The position numbers and the translations under genes were made by a program. Below, piece after piece: positions 51,266 through 60,395 of a stretch of 64,000 nt of DNA. Positions within the stretch are counted from its first letter, which is position 1, and each line of letters begins with the position of its first letter. Source of the stretch: Roseateles asaccharophilus (lineage in GTDB: Bacteria; Pseudomonadota; Gammaproteobacteria; Burkholderiales; Burkholderiaceae_C). The notes under the pieces were generated by a model. The model worked only from the letters and a program-made list of their open reading frames with translations. It was not told the DNA's origin and made no database searches. The DNA lies in NCBI RefSeq assembly GCF_004362405.1, contig NZ_SNXE01000011.1, forward strand, positions 1-64,000. Direction: 5' to 3'.

Positions 51266-53470
51266 ATGAAGGGCAGCAAGCACCCCCGTAACGAGCAGAC
51301 GCTGAACCCGTCTGGCAATGCTTCCATCCACGATGTCATCGACCAGGTCGACGCGAGCCGCCGGCTCTTCGTCAAGAGCTCGGTCGGCGGCGCAGCCCTG
51401 GCCGCGGCCGGCGGCCTGACCCTGGGCGGTCTGGTTCAGACCGTGCAGGCCAACACCGGCTCGACCCTGAGCCAGCCCATTGGCTTCAGCAGCGTGCCGG
51501 CCAGCACCCGCGCCCTGAACGTCAGCCTGGGTGGTTCGGCCACGGCCGTGCTGGACAAGGTGGTGGTGCCGACCGGCTACACCGCCCAGCTCCTGGTGGC
51601 CTGGGGCGACCCCATCATGCCCGGCGGCACGGCCTTTGCCGGCGATGCCAGCGAGAGCGCCTCGCAGCAGGAGCGCCAGTACGGCGCCCACACCGACGGC
51701 ATGCACTTCTTCCCCTTTGCCGGCGCGGGCGGTCTGCCCAGCAGCGAGCGCGGCATTCTGTGCGCCAACAACGAGTACACGCACGAGGACATCCTCTACA
51801 GCAACGGCATGTCCGCCGGCTACAACATTGCCAAGACCCGCAAGTCGCAGGCCGCGCACGGCGTCTCGGTGCTGGAGATCCGCCGCAGCAATGGCAAGTG
51901 GCAGGTGGTGAAGAACTCGCCCTTCGGCCGCCGCATCACTGCCAACACCCTGTGCAAGGTCAGTGGCCCGGCCGCCGGCCACGCCCTGCTCAAGTCGCGC
52001 AAGTTCAGCATCACCCCCGCGGGCTCGGTGGACACCGGCACGCTGAACGACGGCTACACCGCCTACGGCACGATCAACAACTGCGCCCACGGCGTGACCC
52101 CCTGGGGCACCTACCTGAGCTGCGAGGAGAACTGGAACGGTTACTTCGGCAGCCGCAGCGGCAGCTTGCCGGCGGTGGGCGCGAGCGAGGATGGCAAGAA
52201 CTTCAACCGCTATGGCGTGAGCGTCACGGGCTTCGGCTACCGCTGGCACGAGACCGATCCGCGCTTTGATGTGAGCAGCAACCCGCTGGAGCCGAATCTG
52301 CAGGGCTGGGTGGTCGAGATTGATCCCATGAACCCGAGTGCGGCGCCCATCAAGCGCACCGCCCTGGGTCGCTTCAAGCATGAGAGCGCCCAGTATGTGG
52401 TCGATGCGCAGAACAATATCGCCTTCTACATGGGCGATGACGAGCGCAGCGAGTACATCTACAAATTCGTCTGCGAGGGCAAGTACAACCCCACGAACCG
52501 GGCCGCCAACCGCAATCTGCTGGACAGCGGCGTGCTGTATGTGGCGCGCTTCGATGCCAACCTCAGCGGTCAGTGGATTGCGCTGCTGCCGGGCACCGTT
52601 GGCGTGGACGGCAAGGCCCTGCGTGACAACCCCAACTTCATGGGCGCAAACGACGCCGAGGTGCTGGCCAAAATCCTGATCAAGACCCGCATGGCCGCCG
52701 ACGCCGTGGGCGCCACCATGATGGACCGTCCCGAGTGGACCGGTGCTCGCCCGCGCATCAAGGGCTTCCAGGAGATCGAGGTCTACTGCACGCTGACCAA
52801 CAACAGCAACCGGGGTCGCAGCGGTGGCGTGAAGGTCAACAATCCGGACGGCTCCACCGCCGGTGGCACGGCCCGTCCTCTGACCGATGCGGCCAATCCG
52901 CGCGCCAACAATGTGTACGGCCACATCATCCGCTGGCGTGAGAGCGGCCGCACCGTCACGGCTACCAGCTTCGCCTGGGATCTGTTCGTGCAGGCCGGTG
53001 ACAGCGCCACCACAACGCTGACGCCCAAGTCCCAGTACGAGGGCAATATCGTGGACAGCCCCAATGGCAGCGCCGACTATGGTGCGCCCGATGGTCTTTG
53101 GTTCGACCCCTTCGGCCGCATGTGGGTGCAGACCGACCAGCAGGGCGACGGCGGTGGCAACTGGGTGAATATCGGTGCCAACAGCATGGTCTGCGCCGAC
53201 CCGGCCACCGGCGAGACCCGCCGCTTCCTGACCGGCCCGAATCACTGCGAAGTCACCGGCGTGACCATGAGCCCGGACGGCAAGACCATGTTCGTCGGCG
53301 TTCAGCACCCGGGCGAGGATGCGACCTACACCAATCCGACCGAGTACTCCAACTGGCCGCAGGGGCAGTGGAGCGTCGCATCCGACGGCGTCACGCCGCT
53401 GCCGGCCGGCCGTCCGCGCTCGGGCGTGGTCGTGATCACCAAGGACGACGGCGGCCTCATCGGCACCTGA
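51266..53470 (+). CDS. phoX: PhoX-family alkaline phosphatase (Tat-exported)
   Basis: A 734-residue protein of the DUF839/PhoX family. Its N-terminus carries a twin-arginine signal (ASRRLFVKSSVGGAALAAAGG), implying export of a folded, metal-loaded enzyme. Characteristic segments are HTDGMHFFPF, GILCANNEYTH, NNCAHGVTPWGTYLSCEENWNGYFG, LGRFKHESA and NHCEVTGVTMSPDGKTMFVGVQHPGE. PhoX enzymes use calcium and iron to release phosphate from organic esters in the periplasm. AGGAG lies nine bases before ATG 51266. I see no convincing Pho box in 51060-51265. A PEP-CTERM gene follows at 53533. Confidence 0.92.
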   Translation: MKGSKHPRNEQTLNPSGNASIHDVIDQVDASRRLFVKSSVGGAALAAAGGLTLGGLVQTVQANTGSTLSQPIGFSSVPASTRALNVSLGGSATAVLDKVVVPTGYTAQLLVAWGDPIMPGGTAFAGDASESASQQERQYGAHTDGMHFFPFAGAGGLPSSERGILCANNEYTHEDILYSNGMSAGYNIAKTRKSQAAHGVSVLEIRRSNGKWQVVKNSPFGRRITANTLCKVSGPAAGHALLKSRKFSITPAGSVDTGTLNDGYTAYGTINNCAHGVTPWGTYLSCEENWNGYFGSRSGSLPAVGASEDGKNFNRYGVSVTGFGYRWHETDPRFDVSSNPLEPNLQGWVVEIDPMNPSAAPIKRTALGRFKHESAQYVVDAQNNIAFYMGDDERSEYIYKFVCEGKYNPTNRAANRNLLDSGVLYVARFDANLSGQWIALLPGTVGVDGKALRDNPNFMGANDAEVLAKILIKTRMAADAVGATMMDRPEWTGARPRIKGFQEIEVYCTLTNNSNRGRSGGVKVNNPDGSTAGGTARPLTDAANPRANNVYGHIIRWRESGRTVTATSFAWDLFVQAGDSATTTLTPKSQYEGNIVDSPNGSADYGAPDGLWFDPFGRMWVQTDQQGDGGGNWVNIGANSMVCADPATGETRRFLTGPNHCEVTGVTMSPDGKTMFVGVQHPGEDATYTNPTEYSNWPQGQWSVASDGVTPLPAGRPRSGVVVITKDDGGLIGT

Positions 53471-53532
53471 ACAGCCCCACGCATCAGTACGCGGGCCGCG
53501 TCCCGGCCCGCCCTTTACGGAGATTTATCGCG

Positions 53533-54210
53533 ATGAAGATCAGCAAGAGCATCAAGTTCCTGGGCCTGGGCGCCCTGCTGGCCCTTGGTGGAGCCGCACA
53601 GGCCGCCTCGGTGCAGAGCGCCAGCGGCTTTGGTCCCAGCAAGGTCATCACCTTCAATGGTTTTGATGGCCTGATCACCACGGGTGAGGTGGATGTGGGC
53701 AGTGCCGAGATCGGCATGGAGGTCAAGCTGACCTCGGGCCCCTTTGCCGAGCTGGGCGCCAACAACCGCGACCTGGGCCAGAACGGCGCCTGGGGCGTGT
53801 TCGACCTGGGCACCGGCGTGGACGGCAACTTCCTGGCCAGCAGCTTTTTGGGCAAGCGTGGCGAGCTGGGCTTCAGCTTCTCCACGGGCGTTCAGCATGT
53901 GGGCGCCTATCTGAACCAGTTCCGTGCCGTCGGCATCAACAATGCGCTGACCCTGCTGGCCTATGACCAGTACGGCAATACCCTGGAGAGCTTCACTTTC
54001 TCCATCAAGACCGATGTGGATGGCTACAACGCCACCCAGTTCCTGGGCTTCAGCCGCGCCAGCGCCGACATCTACGGCTTTGGTGTGGCCGGCAACAGCA
54101 TCGTGATGGACAACCTGACCCTGGCCGTGCCCGAGCCCGAGAGCTACGCGCTGATGCTGGCCGGTCTGGGCGTGCTGGGCCTGCTGAGCCGCCGCCGTCT
54201 CAAGGTCTGA
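53533..54210 (+). CDS. PEP-CTERM sorting domain protein next to phoX
   Basis: A 225-residue secreted protein with a signal peptide ending GGAAQAA. Short beta-rich blocks follow (KVITFNGFDGLITTGEVDVG, VGAYLNQF, NTLESFTFS). The tail is VPEPESYALMLAGLGVLGLLSRRRLKV, a complete PEP-CTERM signal. It is unrelated in its body to the two paralogues at 27199 and 29811. GGAG lies about ten bases upstream of the ATG. It lies 62 bases after phoX and ahead of a clear terminator, so the two genes are probably co-transcribed. Confidence 0.88.
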   Translation: MKISKSIKFLGLGALLALGGAAQAASVQSASGFGPSKVITFNGFDGLITTGEVDVGSAEIGMEVKLTSGPFAELGANNRDLGQNGAWGVFDLGTGVDGNFLASSFLGKRGELGFSFSTGVQHVGAYLNQFRAVGINNALTLLAYDQYGNTLESFTFSIKTDVDGYNATQFLGFSRASADIYGFGVAGNSIVMDNLTLAVPEPESYALMLAGLGVLGLLSRRRLKV

Positions 54211-54254
54211 GCGAAGCAGCGGCCTGCCGGCGCGGTCCGGCAGCCGAAAACACG

Positions 54255-54282
54255 AAGGGCCGCATCAGGCGGCCCTTTGTCT
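54255..54282 (+). terminator. Terminator after the phoX/PEP-CTERM pair
   Basis: AAGGGCCGC pairs with GCGGCCCTT (9 bp, loop ATCAG), followed by TTGTCTTGCT. It closes the plus-strand unit before the convergent trhO gene. Confidence 0.8.
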
Positions 54283-54377
54283 TGCTGTGGACGCGCTCCA
54301 CAAAGCCCAAGATCCGGATCGAATACCCGGCCCGTGGCCCGCAGCACCCATGACGGGCCGCCTTGCCGGACGACGCC

Positions 54378-55160
54378 TCAGGGATCCAGCCTTCGGGCTC
54401 GCGCCAGCCGCCAGGCGTCGGCCGGGTCGGTGAACACCTGTTCGGCCGTGGTGCCGGTCTCGCGGGCCTGGGCGTCGATGGCAATGCGCTTGTCGAACAC
54501 ATAGCACTCGCCCTCCCAGTCCCGCGCCGCATCAGGGAAGGCGGCCAGGAAGTTCAGAATGCCGCCATCGAGCTGCGCGACCTTGATGCCACGGGCCTGC
54601 ATCCAGGCGGCCGTCTTTTCGCAGCGGATGCCGCCCGTGCAGTACATCGCGACGGTCTTGCCCTGCCAGTCGTCGCGATGGGCCTCGACATAGGCGGGAA
54701 AATCGCGGAAGTGACTCACGCCCGGGTCCACCGCGCCCCGAAAGCGGCCGAGCTTGAACTCAAAGCTGTTGCGGTTGTCGATGACCACGGTGTCGGGGTC
54801 GTCCAGCAGTTCGCGCCAGCGCTGCGGGCTGACATGCGTGTCGGGCGCCGCGCCGCCGCTGACGCCGGGCACGCCGAAGGCCACGATCTCGCGCTTCACG
54901 CTGACCTTGAGCCGGCTGAACGGTGGGCGCTCGCAGTGGTTGTGCTTGAAGTGCAGGCCGGCAAAGCCGGGCTGCTGTTGGAGCGCGGCCTCGAAGCGGG
55001 TAAGCAGCTCGGCCGGGCCGGCAAGGGCCGCGCTCAGGCCCTCGCTGGCCACCAGCACGACGCCGCCCAGGCCGGCTCCGGCCTCGCGCAGCCAGTCGGC
55101 GAAGGCGCTGGGATCGGGCACGGGCGTGAAGCGGTAGAAGGAGCTGTGGATCAGAGACAT
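54378..55160 (-). CDS. trhO: Rhodanese-domain tRNA uridine(34) hydroxylase
   Basis: A 260-residue cytosolic protein of the YceA/TrhO family, which makes 5-hydroxyuridine at the tRNA wobble position using oxygen. An N-terminal acylphosphatase-like domain (GLGGVVLVASEGLSAALAGP) is followed by a rhodanese domain (DPDTVVIDNRNSFEFKLGRF) with the active-site cysteine loop YCTGGIRCEKTAAWM. The order and length fit. It lies downstream of tRNA-Gly on the same strand, 206 bases away. Confidence 0.9.
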   Translation of the reverse strand: MSLIHSSFYRFTPVPDPSAFADWLREAGAGLGGVVLVASEGLSAALAGPAELLTRFEAALQQQPGFAGLHFKHNHCERPPFSRLKVSVKREIVAFGVPGVSGGAAPDTHVSPQRWRELLDDPDTVVIDNRNSFEFKLGRFRGAVDPGVSHFRDFPAYVEAHRDDWQGKTVAMYCTGGIRCEKTAAWMQARGIKVAQLDGGILNFLAAFPDAARDWEGECYVFDKRIAIDAQARETGTTAEQVFTDPADAWRLARARRLDP

Positions 55161-55366
55161 GGCCCGGATTGTCTGCGCTGTCCCAAGCTGCCCGTCAGCG
55201 CCGCGCGATCAGCCCTGGCCGTCGGTCGGGTAGGGGCAGACGCCGGGCCTTGATCCTGGGTGGCTGATGCATGGGGCCATGCCGGCCAGTCCCTTTGTAT
55301 GAGGGCGCTGCAGGCGGGCGAGGCTCTGCTGGGTTAGTCGATGTAAATCAACGACTTGCAGAGATG

Positions 55367-55440
55367 TGGAGCGGGTGATGGGAATCGAACCCACGTTATT
55401 TGCTTGGGAAGCAAGAGTCCTACCATTGAACGACACCCGC
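55367..55440 (-). tRNA. tRNA-Gly (anticodon CCC)
   Basis: Minus-strand cloverleaf. The acceptor stem GCGGGTG pairs with the 3' CACCCGC. The D arm contains GTTCAATGGTAG. The anticodon loop TTCCCAA gives CCC, and the T arm GTGGGTTCGATTCCCAT is typical. CCA is encoded at 55369-55367. It closely resembles E. coli tRNA-Gly(CCC). The outermost anticodon-stem pair looks mismatched (C-A), but the rest is regular. Confidence 0.93.
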
Positions 55441-55580
55441 GTTTCGGCGCGAATTGTAGCCTGTGCGCGCGGGCGCCGGAGCGTCTGGTACTTGGTGTTG
55501 ACCCTGCGGTGGGCGACTGGTGCATGGGGGCGATCTGGCTTGGCCAGCGCCAGGGGCCGGGCCTGTCTTACAGTGCGGGC

Positions 55581-58124
55581 ATGAGCTCGTCTGCAAAGCC
55601 CCCATCGATCCTCGTGCTGGCCTGGCGCCAGACCTTGCGCGATCTGCGCGCTGGCGAATTGCGCCTGCTGGTGCTGGCGGTCGCGCTGGCCGTGGCGGCG
55701 CTGTGCGCGGTGGGCTTTCTATCGGATCGGCTGGACCAGGGCCTGCGACGCGATGCGGCGCAGCTGCTGGGCGGCGATGCCGTGCTTGCCAGCGATCAGC
55801 CCACGCCGCAGGCCCTGCGCCAACTGGCGGACCAAGCAGGGCTGAGCCAGGTGGGCACGGTCAGCTTTCCCAGCATGGCGCGGGCGCCCGAGGACAAGGG
55901 TGGCGCCAGTCGCCTGGTGGCGGTCAAGGCCGTGGGTGAGGCGTATCCGCTGCGCGGTCGTCTGCTGCTGGAAGACGGCCGCAAAGTCGGAGCTCCGGCG
56001 CCGGGCGAGGTCTGGCTGGACGCCGGCGTGCTCAGCGCCCTGGGACTGGGCGAGGGCGACAGCCTGCTGCTGGGGGAGCGCAGCCTGCGTATAGCGGGTG
56101 TGATTCGTACCGAGCCCGACCGTGGGGCGGGCTTTCTAGCCTTTGCGCCGCGGGTCATGCTGGCGGAGTCGGATCTGGCGGCGACCGGGCTGGTGCAGCC
56201 CGCGAGCCGGCTCAGCTACCGCTGGGCCGTGGCCGCGGGGCCGGGGCAGGAGGCGGGCCTGCAGGCCTTTTTGCGCCAGGCACGGGCGCAGATCGAGAGC
56301 GGCGCCTTCCGCGGGGTCCGCTTGGAGTCTTTGGAAAGTGGCCGGCCCGAGATGCGGCAGACCCTGGACCGGGCAGCCAAATTCCTGAACCTGGTGGCCA
56401 TGCTCTCGTCCCTGCTGGCGGCCGTAGCCGTGGCCCTGGCGGCGCGTGACTTTGCGGCGCGGCATCTGGATGACTGCGCCATGCTGCGTGTGCTGGGACA
56501 GTCGCAGCGACGCATTGCCTGGTCCTACGGCCTGGAGTTTGGTGCCGTGGGCCTGCTGGCCAGCCTGATCGGGGTGGGCCTGGGCTGGGCCGTGCACCAT
56601 GGCTTTGTGAGCCTGCTCTCGGGCTTGATTGCGGTGGACTTGCCTGCCCCCAGCCTCTGGCCGGCCGCCTTGGGCCTGGGCCTGGGCCTGAGCCTGCTGC
56701 TGGGCTTTGGTCTGCCGCCCGTCTTGCAGCTGGCCAGCGTGCCGGCGCTGCGGGTGATACGCCGTGATGTGGGAGCGCTCAAGCTGGGCTCGCTCGCGGT
56801 GCTTCTGGCCGGGCTGATGGGCTTTGCCGCCATCTTGGTGGCGCTGTCCTCGGATCTGACCCTGGGCCTGATCGCTGCCCTGGGCTTTGCCCTGGCCCTG
56901 GGCGTGTTTGCCCTGCTGGCCTATCTGGCCGTGCTGCTGCTGCGTCGGGTGGTGCCGTTGTCGGTGGCGGGCTCGGTGGGGGCGCCGCGCTGGCTCTTGC
57001 TGGCCACGCGCCAGGTGGCGGCCCGGCCGGTGTTTGCGGTGGTGCAGGTGGCCTCGCTGGCCGTGGGCTTGCTGGCCCTGACCTTGCTGGTCCTGCTGCG
57101 CACCGATCTGATCTCAAGCTGGCGCGCGGCCAGCCCCGCGGATGCGCCGAATCGCTTTGTGATCAATATCCAGCCCGATCAGACGAAGGGTTTCCAGGCG
57201 GCGCTGGCTGAGGCCGGCGTGGAGCGCTATGACTGGTACCCCATGATTCGCGGTCGGCTGGTGGCCATCAATGGCCAGAGCGTTTCGCCTCAGCAGTTCG
57301 AGCAGGCGCGGGCCCAGCGTCTGGTGGAGCGCGAGTTCAACCTCAGCCATGGCGCCGACATGCCTAGGCACAATCAGCTGGTCGGCGGGCGCTGGACGGT
57401 GGATGAGGCCGATGGCCTGAGTGTGGAGGAGGGCCTGGCCAAGGAGTTGGGCCTGAAGCTGGGCGACCGCCTGCGCTTTGACATTGCGGGGCAGATGGTG
57501 GAGGGGCGTATCAGCAGCCTGCGCAAGGTGGACTGGAGCTCCATGCGGGTGAACTTCTTTGTGCTGTTCCCGGTTGCCCAGATGCCGGAGCTGCCGGCCA
57601 CCTATATCTCGGCCTATCGCTCGCCGGCCGGCGTCGAGCTAGACAAGCGGCTGGGGCGTGAGTTTCCCAATGTCACCAATGTGGATGTGTCGGCCCAGAT
57701 CGAACAGGTGCAGCTGGTGCTGAACCAGGTGATTCAGGCGGTGCAGTATCTGTTTGCCTTCACCTTGGCGACCGGCGTGGTGGTGCTCCTGAGTGCCGTC
57801 AGCAGCACCCGCGAGGCGCGAACCCGGGAGTTCGGCCTGATGCGAGCCCTGGGGGCGGGCCGAGGCCTGCTGGCCCAGGTGCAGCGCGCCGAGCTGCTGG
57901 GCGTGGGCCTGCTGGCCGGCTTCCTGGCCGGCGCCGTGGGGCTGCTCATTTCCAGTGTGCTGGCGAGACAAGTCTTCGAGTTTGAGTGGCAGGCCAGCCT
58001 CTGGGTGCCCCTGCTCAGTGCGCTGGCAGGGGCCGTGCTGGCCCAGGCTGCCGGTTGGTGGAGCTTGCGCGCCGTGCTGGAGCGCCCCGTGGTGGCCACG
58101 CTGCGCGAGGCCGATAACAACTGA
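55581..58124 (+). CDS. ABC transporter permease, FtsX-like (YbbP type)
   Basis: An 847-residue inner-membrane protein with two FtsX-type halves. The first transmembrane helix (LLVLAVALAVAALCAVGFL) is followed by a large periplasmic domain, then membrane helices near 265-470. A second periplasmic domain comes near 530-720, and the final three helices (YLFAFTLATGVVVLLSAVSS, LLGVGLLAGFLAGAVGLLISS) contain the FtsX signature EFGLMRALGAG. YbbP-type permeases normally pair with the YbbA ATPase, in a family mechanically coupled to envelope or lipid processes. No ATPase gene is adjacent here. The gene starts 140 bases beyond the divergent tRNA-Gly. Confidence 0.88.
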   Translation: MSSSAKPPSILVLAWRQTLRDLRAGELRLLVLAVALAVAALCAVGFLSDRLDQGLRRDAAQLLGGDAVLASDQPTPQALRQLADQAGLSQVGTVSFPSMARAPEDKGGASRLVAVKAVGEAYPLRGRLLLEDGRKVGAPAPGEVWLDAGVLSALGLGEGDSLLLGERSLRIAGVIRTEPDRGAGFLAFAPRVMLAESDLAATGLVQPASRLSYRWAVAAGPGQEAGLQAFLRQARAQIESGAFRGVRLESLESGRPEMRQTLDRAAKFLNLVAMLSSLLAAVAVALAARDFAARHLDDCAMLRVLGQSQRRIAWSYGLEFGAVGLLASLIGVGLGWAVHHGFVSLLSGLIAVDLPAPSLWPAALGLGLGLSLLLGFGLPPVLQLASVPALRVIRRDVGALKLGSLAVLLAGLMGFAAILVALSSDLTLGLIAALGFALALGVFALLAYLAVLLLRRVVPLSVAGSVGAPRWLLLATRQVAARPVFAVVQVASLAVGLLALTLLVLLRTDLISSWRAASPADAPNRFVINIQPDQTKGFQAALAEAGVERYDWYPMIRGRLVAINGQSVSPQQFEQARAQRLVEREFNLSHGADMPRHNQLVGGRWTVDEADGLSVEEGLAKELGLKLGDRLRFDIAGQMVEGRISSLRKVDWSSMRVNFFVLFPVAQMPELPATYISAYRSPAGVELDKRLGREFPNVTNVDVSAQIEQVQLVLNQVIQAVQYLFAFTLATGVVVLLSAVSSTREARTREFGLMRALGAGRGLLAQVQRAELLGVGLLAGFLAGAVGLLISSVLARQVFEFEWQASLWVPLLSALAGAVLAQAAGWWSLRAVLERPVVATLREADNN

Positions 58125-58165
58125 GCTTGAACCCAGTCGTTTGGCTGGATTCAAGAAACAAGAGA

Positions 58166-58206
58166 AAGGCCCCGCGGCTTGTGCCAGCGGGGCCTTGTTC
58201 TTTCAC
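58166..58206. terminator. Bidirectional terminator between convergent genes
   Basis: AAGGCCCCGC (58166-58175) pairs with GCGGGGCCTT (58187-58196). On the plus strand it is followed by GTTCTTTC. On the minus strand it is followed by TCTCTTGTTTCTTG. It lies between the converging YbbP-type and chemoreceptor genes. Confidence 0.8.
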
Positions 58207-58219
58207 GCTGTCGGCGTGC

Positions 58220-60223
58220 TCAGAAGGTTTCCCAATCGCCGTCCGCGGCCGCCTTGGGGGCCGACGCCGGCGGGGCGCTAGCAGGGCGCGGGGCCGTGGC
58301 AGGGCGGGGCGCGGCAGCTTTGGGGGCCGGGGCCGGACGAGGCGCCGTCATGGGGGCCGACGCACGCGCGGCGGAGCTGGTCTTGGACTTGGTGGCCATG
58401 GGCGCCACCGGGCTGTCATTGCCCAAGCGGAAGACGGAGACGACCTCGTTGAGCTTGTGAGCCTGGTCCTTCAGACTCTCGGCGGCTGCAGCGGACTCTT
58501 CCACCAGGGCCGCATTCTGCTGCGTCATCTGGTCCAGCTGGGTCACGGCACCATTGACCTGCGCAATGCCGTCACGCTGTTCGGAGCTGGCGGCGCTGAT
58601 CTCGCCAATGATGTCCGAGACGCGCTGCACGCTGGCCACGATCTCGTCCATGGAGGTGCCGGCCTCCTGGACCAGGCGGCTGCCGATCTCGACCTTGTCC
58701 ACACTGGCGCCGATCAGGCTCTTGATCTCCTTGGCAGCCTCGGCGCTGCGTTGGGCCAGTGTGCGCACCTCGCCGGCCACCACCGCGAAACCGCGGCCCT
58801 GCTCGCCAGCCCGGGCCGCTTCCACCGCGGCGTTCAGGGCCAGGATATTGGTCTGGAAGGCAATGCCGTCGATCACGCCGATGATGTCGTTGATCTTCTT
58901 GGAGCTGGTGTTGATTTCCTCCATGGTGGCCACGACCTGGCCCACCACCTGGCCGCCCTTGGCCGCGGCCGTGGAGGCACTGGAGGCCAGCTGATTGGCG
59001 GTTTGCGTCGCGTCCGCCGTCTGGCGCACGGTGCCGGTCAGCTGTTCCATGCTGGAGGCGGCCTGCTGAAGATTGGAGGCCGTCTGCTCGGTGCGCTGAC
59101 TCAGGTCCTGGGCACCCAGGGCGATCTCGCTCGAGGCCGTGGTGATGGAGCCTGTGGTGCTGCGCACGTCCAGCATGATGTGCTGGATCTTCTCGGCAAA
59201 GGTGTTGAAGGACTGCGCGATACGCCCGATTTCATCGCCGCCGCTGGCCGGCAAGCGCTGCGTGAGGTCGCCGCCGCCAGCGCTGATTTCGTCCAAGGCG
59301 GCACGAACATTGTCCAGGCCGCGCAGCATTGCGGTCACCAGGCCGGCCACCAGCACCCCGGCCACCGCGGCCACGAGGACCAAGGCGATCAGGGAGGTGT
59401 TGACCAGGCTGGACAGTGAAGCCAGGGCCTCGCCCTTGTCGGCCGCGGTCACGAGAACCCAGTCAGTGTCGGCAATCGCGGCTGCGCGAAGCAGCAAGGT
59501 CTGCTCGCCCACCTTGGCCTCGACCCAGCTGGCCCCGGACTTGAGGCTGGACTCCAGCGCCGCAGCGTCAAACTGGGCACTCATCTCGGTGCTGGGCTTC
59601 ATAGCCAGATTGGCATTCGGGTGCGCAATGATCTTGCCCTGGCGAGATACCAGGAAGGCCCAGCCCGATGGCGTGGGCTTGATGGACTTGACGGTCTCCA
59701 CCACGCCATCGAGATAGACATCCGAGGCGACCACGGCCAGAGTCTGTCCGCCTTCCTTGACCGCCTGGGCAAAGGTCACCACCAGGCGCTTGGTGCCGGC
59801 ATCGACATAGGGCTCGGTGAGCACGGGGCCGTTGGCCGCGGCCGCCTGCTTGTACCAGGGGCGTGCCGTCGGGTCGTAGTCCGGTGGCAGGTCGTTCTGA
59901 GGCGTTGAGAAGTGGACCTTCTTGTCGGCCATGCCGATGTAGGCATTGTCCATGCGCCCGGACTTGGCGGCTTGGACCAGCATGGGAATGGGATCGGCCT
60001 GCTTGGCCACGGGCTGCAGTGCCACCACGATATCTCGCTGCGTACGCACCCACTGCGCCACCGTGGCGCCATGAGCCGAGGCCAGCGCGTCCAGGCTGGC
60101 CTGCACCTGGGCCTGGGTGTGCTTGCGCACGATCAGGTAGTCGGCAACGGTGACCACGCCGAGCGCGATCACCACGGCTCCGACACAGAAGGCGATCAGT
60201 CTGGTCTTGATCGATTCGAACAT
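58220..60223 (-). CDS. Methyl-accepting chemotaxis protein (dCache sensor)
   Basis: A 667-residue receptor: TM1 near 8-30; a periplasmic dCache_1-type sensor (about 31-285, with [36 protein letters not shown] and [16 protein letters not shown]); TM2 near 290-312. A HAMP segment and a full cytoplasmic signalling domain follow, with the hairpin tip [21 protein letters not shown]. After an Ala/Pro linker it ends DWETF, a CheR/CheB-docking-type pentapeptide. DPTARPWY-type Cache domains often bind amino acids; the ligand here is unknown. ATG 60223 follows AGGAGCCCGTG. Confidence 0.95.
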   Translation of the reverse strand: MFESIKTRLIAFCVGAVVIALGVVTVADYLIVRKHTQAQVQASLDALASAHGATVAQWVRTQRDIVVALQPVAKQADPIPMLVQAAKSGRMDNAYIGMADKKVHFSTPQNDLPPDYDPTARPWYKQAAAANGPVLTEPYVDAGTKRLVVTFAQAVKEGGQTLAVVASDVYLDGVVETVKSIKPTPSGWAFLVSRQGKIIAHPNANLAMKPSTEMSAQFDAAALESSLKSGASWVEAKVGEQTLLLRAAAIADTDWVLVTAADKGEALASLSSLVNTSLIALVLVAAVAGVLVAGLVTAMLRGLDNVRAALDEISAGGGDLTQRLPASGGDEIGRIAQSFNTFAEKIQHIMLDVRSTTGSITTASSEIALGAQDLSQRTEQTASNLQQAASSMEQLTGTVRQTADATQTANQLASSASTAAAKGGQVVGQVVATMEEINTSSKKINDIIGVIDGIAFQTNILALNAAVEAARAGEQGRGFAVVAGEVRTLAQRSAEAAKEIKSLIGASVDKVEIGSRLVQEAGTSMDEIVASVQRVSDIIGEISAASSEQRDGIAQVNGAVTQLDQMTQQNAALVEESAAAAESLKDQAHKLNEVVSVFRLGNDSPVAPMATKSKTSSAARASAPMTAPRPAPAPKAAAPRPATAPRPASAPPASAPKAAADGDWETF

Positions 60224-60395
60224 CACGGGCTCCTGGAACAAACAAACAATCAGACAAAAAAGGGGCAGAGCCAGTCCGCGGCTCTCCCCCCCCTGATATC
60301 CCTGGGTGCCGGTGCTTGCCGGCACGCCTATTCTTGTGTCGTCCGGGCCGCCGTCGGCTCAGGCTTTCGGCGGCGCTGATGCATGATCGCTTCGG

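Noticed and set aside
55367-55440. Anticodon GCC for the glycine tRNA
   Set aside because: The seven-base anticodon loop reads TTCCCAA, so the anticodon is CCC.
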